From positions 1-10,025 of the forward strand of contig DATJMR010000342.1 of NCBI GenBank assembly GCA_035508595.1: a stretch of DNA of 10,025 bases, in the 5' to 3' direction. The notes under the pieces are model-generated. The model was not told where the DNA came from and searched no databases. It saw nothing but the letters and a program-made list of their open reading frames with translations. Positions 6,152 through 10,025 of this stretch are shown here, one piece after another. This DNA comes from Dyella_B sp035508595 (lineage in GTDB: Bacteria; Pseudomonadota; Gammaproteobacteria; Xanthomonadales; Rhodanobacteraceae). The stretch's first letter is position 1. Each line of letters begins with the position of its first letter. A program made the position numbers and the translations under genes.

Positions 6152-6186
6152 GATATACGTAAGCATTAACGTAAGTGCTAACGTAT
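6152..6186 (-). promoter_or_regulatory. Palindromic operator/promoter candidate for the MarR-GNAT gene
   Basis: Positions 6155-6186 are a 32-bp imperfect palindrome (26 of 32 positions symmetric). It also reads as 12-bp direct repeats: ACGTAAGCATTA at 6157, ACGTAAGTGCTA at 6169 and a third ACGTAT at 6181. On the minus strand TTAGCA (6181-6176) and TATATC (6157-6152) are 18 bases apart and could be the -35 and -10, so a bound MarR dimer would cover the promoter. The predicted transcript start would be within about 10 bases of the ATG, giving a very short leader. Confidence 0.6.
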
Positions 6187-6241
6187 AGGACGCCGAGATC
6201 GCCTGCAAGCCCCTTCCCGGCTTTAATGCGAGAGACGCTAA

Positions 6242-6255
6242 CGCCGGATCCGGCG
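6242..6255. repeat. 14-bp perfect palindrome after the HAD gene
   Basis: CGCCGGATCCGGCG is a perfect palindrome directly after the stop of the minus-strand HAD gene. It could form a short hairpin at the transcript end, but no T-tract follows. It may be chance in GC-rich DNA. Confidence 0.3.
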
Positions 6256-6256
6256 A

Positions 6257-6958
6257 TCAGTACCAGACGACGCGAGTGACCGAACGGCCCAGCGCCTTTT
6301 CTAAGCGCTTGCAAAGCTTGGGCGTGCCGTTGACCAGCACGGCTTCGCTCGCCCGTTTGAGCATGGGCATGTCCTGGTAGGAATCGCTGTAGGCGATCTT
6401 CCACTGCTCAATGCCCTGCTTTGCCAAGGTCTGCAGCTTGTAGCGTCCGACGTTATGCAGCGCCACGCGCATACCCAGCCAGCCCGGCTTAAATCGCGAA
6501 GCGACGACGGTGACGTTGGACAGGCCCAACCGATTCACCAACCGGCTGACGAGCATATGCTCGCACCCCGTCACAATGATCACCTCATCGCCGGCTTGCT
6601 GATGCCGACGCAGCGCGTTCAAGCCGTCGCGACAGAATTGGCGAGGTCGCTGTACCAGCTGATCGGCAAACGCTTCGGCAATGTGTTGGTACCGCTTCTG
6701 GCTGACGCCAAGCAACGCCACGTGCACGAGCGCGCGCGCCGCAGCCTTCCGCGAGAAGAGCAAACAGATCAACCACCACGGCATGGTCAGCACGGCGAGC
6801 AGCTTGCAGTGGAACGACTGCGCGTAGCGCTGCCGAATAAAAAGATAAAACGCGTCGCCGTGATGCAATACGCCGTCGAAATCGAACAACACCGTGCGCG
6901 ACGCATCGGCGTCGCCGCCGGTTTGCGCCGGCGTTTGAGTCATATCCCCTGTCAACAT
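6257..6958 (-). CDS. HAD-family phosphatase, PgpC-like (HAD-IB)
   Basis: 233 residues. The four HAD motifs are present: DFDGVL with Asp26 (nucleophile) and Asp28; Thr130 in VIIVTGCEH; Lys174 in GRYKLQ; and SDSYQDMPML with Asp192 and Asp196. A hydrophobic stretch at about 53-67 (LLAVLTMPWWLICLLF) lies in the cap region. This layout, and the SDSxQDxPLL-like motif, resembles E. coli PgpC, which dephosphorylates phosphatidylglycerophosphate, so a membrane-lipid or related phosphatase is plausible; a SerB-like activity is an alternative. The ATG lies 2 bases after the trpC stop (TGATCATG), so translation is probably coupled. A second ATG 5 codons in (6943) has AGGGG just upstream and may be the true start. 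A link to tryptophan synthesis is not implied by the family. Confidence 0.83.
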   Translation of the reverse strand: MLTGDMTQTPAQTGGDADASRTVLFDFDGVLHHGDAFYLFIRQRYAQSFHCKLLAVLTMPWWLICLLFSRKAAARALVHVALLGVSQKRYQHIAEAFADQLVQRPRQFCRDGLNALRRHQQAGDEVIIVTGCEHMLVSRLVNRLGLSNVTVVASRFKPGWLGMRVALHNVGRYKLQTLAKQGIEQWKIAYSDSYQDMPMLKRASEAVLVNGTPKLCKRLEKALGRSVTRVVWY

Positions 6959-6960
6959 GA

Positions 6961-7755
6961 TCAGTGCGTATTAAACAGCCGCTTCAATTCCAAACCAGGA
7001 TCGGCGGCGCGCATGAAGGCTTCGCCGACCAAAAATGCATTGACGCCCGCCTCGCGCAGGCGTGCCACATCCTCAAGCGTGTGGATACCCGATTCGGCAA
7101 CCAGGATACGATCGTATTCCATCAGTTGCTGCAGCTCGAGCGTGGTTTCGAGCGAGGTTTCGAACGTGCGCAGGTTGCGATTGTTGACGCCGATCAACGG
7201 CACCGGCGCGGCTTGCGCCCGCTCCAGTTCTTCGGCGTCGTGCACTTCGCACAGCACGTCCAGATCCAGGTCGGCGGCCAGCAGCGACAGCTCCAACAAA
7301 TCCGCGTCGCCCAGCGCGGCGACGATCAACAGAATGCAATCGGCGCCGATCGCACGCGCTTCGTACACCTGATACGGATCGATGACGAAATCCTTGCGCA
7401 GCACCGGCAGCGAACAGGCGGCGCGCGCCTGTTGCAGGAAATCTTCGCTGCCCTGGAAGAAATCTCTGTCCGTAAGCACCGACAGACACGCCGCGCCACC
7501 CAGCTCGTAACTGCGCGCGATGGCCACCGGATCGAACTCGGCGCGGATCACGCCCTTGCTTGGGCTGGCTTTTTTCACCTCGGCGATGACCGCCGCATCG
7601 CCCGATGCGATCCGCGCTTCGATGGCCGCGGCAAAGCCGCGCGTATCGGGCATGTCGGCCACGCGCGCAGACAGTTCCTTCAGCGGCAACTTGGCGCTGC
7701 GTTCGGCGAGTTCTTCCGCCTTACGGGCGAGGATGCGTTGAAGAATGTCGGTCAT
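6961..7755 (-). CDS. trpC: Indole-3-glycerol-phosphate synthase
   Basis: 264 residues, the length of a monofunctional TrpC (no PRAI domain fused). It closes the ring of CdRP to indole-3-glycerol phosphate, the fourth step of the tryptophan branch. Catalytic and binding residues expected for this (beta/alpha)8 barrel are visible: Glu59 and Lys61 in IAEVKKASPSKG, Lys121 in LRKDF, Glu170 in LCEVHD, Asn191 in IGVNNRNL, and Glu221-Ser222 in VAESGI. The end has AFLVGEAFMR, the phosphate-binding region. It starts 59 bases after trpD on the same strand with a weak Shine-Dalgarno (CAGAG), and is followed at once by the HAD gene. Confidence 0.97.
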   Translation of the reverse strand: MTDILQRILARKAEELAERSAKLPLKELSARVADMPDTRGFAAAIEARIASGDAAVIAEVKKASPSKGVIRAEFDPVAIARSYELGGAACLSVLTDRDFFQGSEDFLQQARAACSLPVLRKDFVIDPYQVYEARAIGADCILLIVAALGDADLLELSLLAADLDLDVLCEVHDAEELERAQAAPVPLIGVNNRNLRTFETSLETTLELQQLMEYDRILVAESGIHTLEDVARLREAGVNAFLVGEAFMRAADPGLELKRLFNTH

Positions 7756-7814
7756 GAGCTCTGATCGGCATGTGAAAACCTTAGAAAACGATAACCCTGC
7801 GGCCAGAGCTAGTA

Positions 7815-8864
7815 TCAGCTATGGGCAAGGCGCTGTGTGGTCGCAACGAACGCCTCCATTTTGGCACGAGCCGCGCCGCTGGCGATGGTCGCCCGGGCCA
7901 ACTCGATGCCGCTGGCGATGCTGCCGACCAGCCCGCAGGCATACAGCGCGGCGCCCGCATTCAGGCAGACGATGTCGTGCGGCACGCCGTGGCGATTCTC
8001 CAGGGCATCCAGCAGCATCGCCTTGGATTGCTCGGCGTTTTCCACCCGCAGATTGCGGCTGGACGCCATGGCCAAGCCGAAATCTTCCGGCTCGACCTCG
8101 TACTCGTGGACCTCGCCGTCGCGCAGCTCGCCGACCAGGGTGGAAGCGCCCAGCGAAATCTCGTCCATCCCGTCACGCCCCCACACCACCAGGGCATGCC
8201 TGGCGCCTAGCGCCTGCAGGGCACGTACCTGAATACCCACGAGGTCCGGATGGAAAACCCCCATCAGGATGTTAGGGGCGCCGGCAGGGTTGGTCAGCGG
8301 GCCAAGGATGTTGAACAGGGTGCGCACGCCCATCTCGCGCCGCACCGGCTGCACCACCTTCATCGCCGGGTGGTACAGCGGCGCGAACATGAAGCCGATG
8401 CCGCAGCGCAGGATGCACTGCGCCACCTTGGCCGGCGAAAGGTCGATGCAGGCGCCCAGCGCTTCAAGCACATCCGCACTGCCCGACTTGGACGACACGC
8501 TGCGCCCGCCATGCTTGGCGACGCGCGCGCCTGCCGCAGCCGTGACGAACATCGATGCGGTGGAAATGTTGAAGCTGGAGGCGCCATCGCCGCCCGTACC
8601 GACGATATCGAGAAAATAGGGATGCGGCGGCGCATCCACCTTGGCCGACAACTCCCGCATCACGCGCGCCGCGCCGGTGATCTCCCCGACGGTTTCTTTC
8701 TTCACGCGCAGACCCGTGATGATCGCGGCGGTCATCAGCGGACTCACTTCGCCGCTCATGATCTGGCGCATCAACGCGATCATTTCATCGTGGAAGATTT
8801 CGCGATGTTCGATCGTGCGCTGCAGTGCCTCCTGCGGCGTGATCGTGATGGCGCGCCCCGTCAT
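7815..8864 (-). CDS. trpD: Anthranilate phosphoribosyltransferase
   Basis: 349 residues, the usual size for TrpD without a fused glutaminase. It joins anthranilate and PRPP to give phosphoribosylanthranilate. The PRPP loop GTGGDG is at 89-94, NISTAS at 99-104, and KHGGRSVSSKSGSAD at 118-131 (most family members have KHGN(R/S), so the Gly at the Asn position is a small variation). Metal-binding DGMDE is at 231-235, and RTLFNILGPLTNPA at 181-194. The start ATG overlaps the trpG stop (ATGA), so it is translationally coupled; the frame is open a further 121 codons upstream, but this is only the trpG region read in another frame. Confidence 0.97.
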   Translation of the reverse strand: MTGRAITITPQEALQRTIEHREIFHDEMIALMRQIMSGEVSPLMTAAIITGLRVKKETVGEITGAARVMRELSAKVDAPPHPYFLDIVGTGGDGASSFNISTASMFVTAAAGARVAKHGGRSVSSKSGSADVLEALGACIDLSPAKVAQCILRCGIGFMFAPLYHPAMKVVQPVRREMGVRTLFNILGPLTNPAGAPNILMGVFHPDLVGIQVRALQALGARHALVVWGRDGMDEISLGASTLVGELRDGEVHEYEVEPEDFGLAMASSRNLRVENAEQSKAMLLDALENRHGVPHDIVCLNAGAALYACGLVGSIASGIELARATIASGAARAKMEAFVATTQRLAHS

Positions 8865-9460
8865 GCGGCGAGCTTTTTCAGTGGCAGGCCCAGAAAATTC
8901 CGCAGCAGGTCGTGGCCATACTGGGTGAGGATCGATTCGGGGTGAAACTGCACGCCTTCCACCGCCAGCGTTTTGTGGCGCAAGCCCATGATCTCGTCGA
9001 TGGAGCCGTCGGGGTTTTCCGTCCAGGCGGTGACCTCCAGGCAATCGGGCAGCGAGGATTGCTCCACGACCAGCGAGTGGTAACGCGTGGCCTCGAACGG
9101 ATCGGGCAGCCCCGCAAAAACGCCCTTGCCCCGATGACGCACCGGCGAGGTTTTGCCATGCATGATCTGCTTGGCGCGAATCACCTTGCCGCCGAACGCC
9201 TGACCGATCGCCTGATGACCGAGGCAAACGCCAAACACGGGGATCTCACCGGCCAGCTCGCGCAACACGGCGAGCGATACGCCCGCGTCGTCCGGCGTGC
9301 CGGGGCCGGGGGAAATCATGAGGTGCGACGGTTTCAGCGCCCGAATGCCGGCCACGTCCAAGGCATCGTTGCGCACCACTTTCACGTCCTGACCTAGCTC
9401 GCCCAGGTACTGCACGAGGTTGAAGGTGAAGCTGTCGTAATTGTCGATCATCAACAACAT
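8861..9460 (-). CDS. trpG: Anthranilate/aminodeoxychorismate synthase glutaminase subunit
   Basis: 199 residues from ATG 9460 (MLLMIDNYDSFTFNLVQYL), the canonical start of the class I glutaminase family. It releases ammonia from glutamine for TrpE, and in many bacteria also for PabB. The triad is visible: Cys79 in GVCLGHQ, and His173 and Glu175 in QFHPES; PGPGTPDDAG at 51-60 is the oxyanion-side loop. A longer reading to ATG 9508 adds 16 unconserved residues and is not preferred; the AGGA upstream of 9460 is 10 bases away. The frame ends in the ATGA shared with trpD. The name trpG is favoured over pabA because trpD and trpC follow; trpE is outside the window or elsewhere. Confidence 0.95.
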   Translation of the reverse strand: MLLMIDNYDSFTFNLVQYLGELGQDVKVVRNDALDVAGIRALKPSHLMISPGPGTPDDAGVSLAVLRELAGEIPVFGVCLGHQAIGQAFGGKVIRAKQIMHGKTSPVRHRGKGVFAGLPDPFEATRYHSLVVEQSSLPDCLEVTAWTENPDGSIDEIMGLRHKTLAVEGVQFHPESILTQYGHDLLRNFLGLPLKKLAA

Positions 9461-9740
9461 GGCCGGAGAATCCTGAGCGCTATGCGGCATTGCGGCATGG
9501 ACGCTCATTGTGCGCGATCCCCTTCGTCGCCGTCATCTGCCTTGAGTTGGCAGGCTCATGGCAAACCCTCATGTGCCCCGGCTTGCCGCGGCGCCCTCCA
9601 GAAAATGAGAATTAATCTCAACAACGTCGCACCGACATGGCATCCGAGCGACGCTCCGTGCCCCGCTGGGCATCGGCGCACCACCGCAACCGGAAGGTGC
9701 CGCCGCGGCACCTATCACTAATCCCCTGTCGGCATTTCGC
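9461..9740. other. trpG upstream region
   Basis: 280 bases between trpG (minus) and a plus-strand gene at 9741. Open frames here have no family character and atypical composition. The region holds the Fur-box-like palindrome at 9606-9620. I saw no trp attenuator: there is no Trp-rich leader peptide with a terminator hairpin next to trpG. Confidence 0.6.
9606..9620. promoter_or_regulatory. Fur-box-like palindrome
   Basis: TGAGAATTAATCTCA is a 7-1-7 inverted repeat (TGAGAAT, T, AATCTCA; 6 of 7 positions symmetric) close to the Fur core TGATAATNATTATCA, with 12 of 15 matches, and to the TGAGAAT half-sites common in xanthomonad Fur boxes. It lies 121 bases before the ATG at 9741 and 145 bases before trpG. 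On the plus strand TTGCCG at 9583 and GAGAAT at 9607, 18 bases apart, form a weak promoter it would overlap. Confidence 0.45.
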
Positions 9741-10025
9741 ATGGCTTCGGCAACCGTCAACGACACCAAGGCCACGCATTCGGTGAAGTCTTCTGCGCGG
9801 ATGTCAGGCTTGGTCCTCACGGCCGCCACAGCGCTGGTCGTGCTGCTTTTGGGGTTGAATAAACCCACCAACAACTGGGATCTCGTCGGCTATGTTGCCG
9901 TGGCGTACAGCGCCGACGGCTATCGCGGCGCCGATCTTAACAAGGCGACGTACGACAGCCTGCGAAGCGAGCTCGACGCGAATACGTTCGACCTTTTGAA
10001 GCAGGGCGACTATCGGGAAACCGTT
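9741..10025 (+). CDS. Unrecognised membrane protein, N-terminal part (runs off window)
   Basis: The frame is open from ATG 9741 for 95 codons to the window end with no stop. After a polar N-terminus of about 20 residues (MASATVNDTKATHSVKSSAR) comes one hydrophobic helix, GLVLTAATALVVLLLGL, at about 23-39. It is followed by a soluble stretch with NNWDLVGYVAVAYSADGYRG and then a charged helix-like part with LRSELDANTFDLLKQGDYRE. This pattern, one helix then an aromatic-acidic loop, is seen at the start of polytopic envelope proteins; I cannot name the family. The Shine-Dalgarno is weak. The opposite-strand reading of this region has no domain character. Confidence 0.6.
   Translation, partial: MASATVNDTKATHSVKSSARMSGLVLTAATALVVLLLGLNKPTNNWDLVGYVAVAYSADGYRGADLNKATYDSLRSELDANTFDLLKQGDYRETV

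Noticed and set aside
6964..7764. 266-codon plus-strand frame opposite trpC
   Set aside because: Antisense shadow of a gene with all catalytic residues intact.
9482..9721. 79-codon plus-strand frame upstream of the membrane protein
   Set aside because: Cys/Pro/Arg-rich with no coherent pattern and no good ribosome site; looks like noncoding GC-rich sequence.
9569..9874. 101-codon minus-strand frame overlapping the gene at 9741
   Set aside because: No recognisable features, and it conflicts with the plus-strand frame that has a coherent membrane helix and soluble domain.

Overview
The window is a GC-rich chromosomal segment of a gammaproteobacterium, most likely Xanthomonadales and closer to Rhodanobacteraceae (Dyella, Rhodanobacter, Luteibacter type) than to Xanthomonas itself. 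This rests on recalled protein similarity and gene order: rplM-rpsI, a GlcF-like Fe-S protein, coq7, speD, a Clp-type CRP homologue and trpGDC lie close together, as in xanthomonads. No database search was run. Most of the window is conserved core genome. The accessory-looking parts are an insertion-sequence end at the left edge, a paired palindromic repeat near 3.2 kb and an unrecognised membrane-protein start at the right edge.

Layout. Positions 1-80 look like the terminal repeats of an IS21-family element, ending beside the terminator of a tRNA-Gln(CTG) gene. The minus-strand unit rplM-rpsI-tRNA-Gln has no obvious terminator before the one at 92-126, so the tRNA may be co-transcribed. Divergent from rplM is a plus-strand pair: a two-cluster Fe-S/CCG-domain protein and coq7 (ubiquinone hydroxylase), overlapping by ATGA. 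The 280-base gap after coq7 holds a perfect 28-bp inverted repeat, a small hairpin and a bidirectional terminator shared with convergent speD. speD (minus) and clp (plus) are divergent across 273 bases. clp converges on a minus-strand MarR-GNAT fusion gene that has a 32-bp palindromic operator candidate at its start.

The right third is a minus-strand cluster trpG-trpD-trpC followed 2 bases later by a PgpC-like HAD phosphatase gene. trpG and trpD overlap by ATGA; trpE is not in the window. Upstream of trpG there is a Fur-box-like palindrome and then the start of a plus-strand gene for a membrane protein that runs off the end.

Functionally the segment covers translation (L13, S9, tRNA-Gln), ubiquinone synthesis (Coq7), spermidine synthesis (SpeD), global regulation (Clp, predicted to respond to c-di-GMP rather than cAMP) and tryptophan synthesis. 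I found no convincing new multi-gene system. The items most worth a second look are the Fe-S/Coq7 coupling, the MarR-GNAT gene with its operator array, the paired palindrome, the IS end and the Fur-like site.
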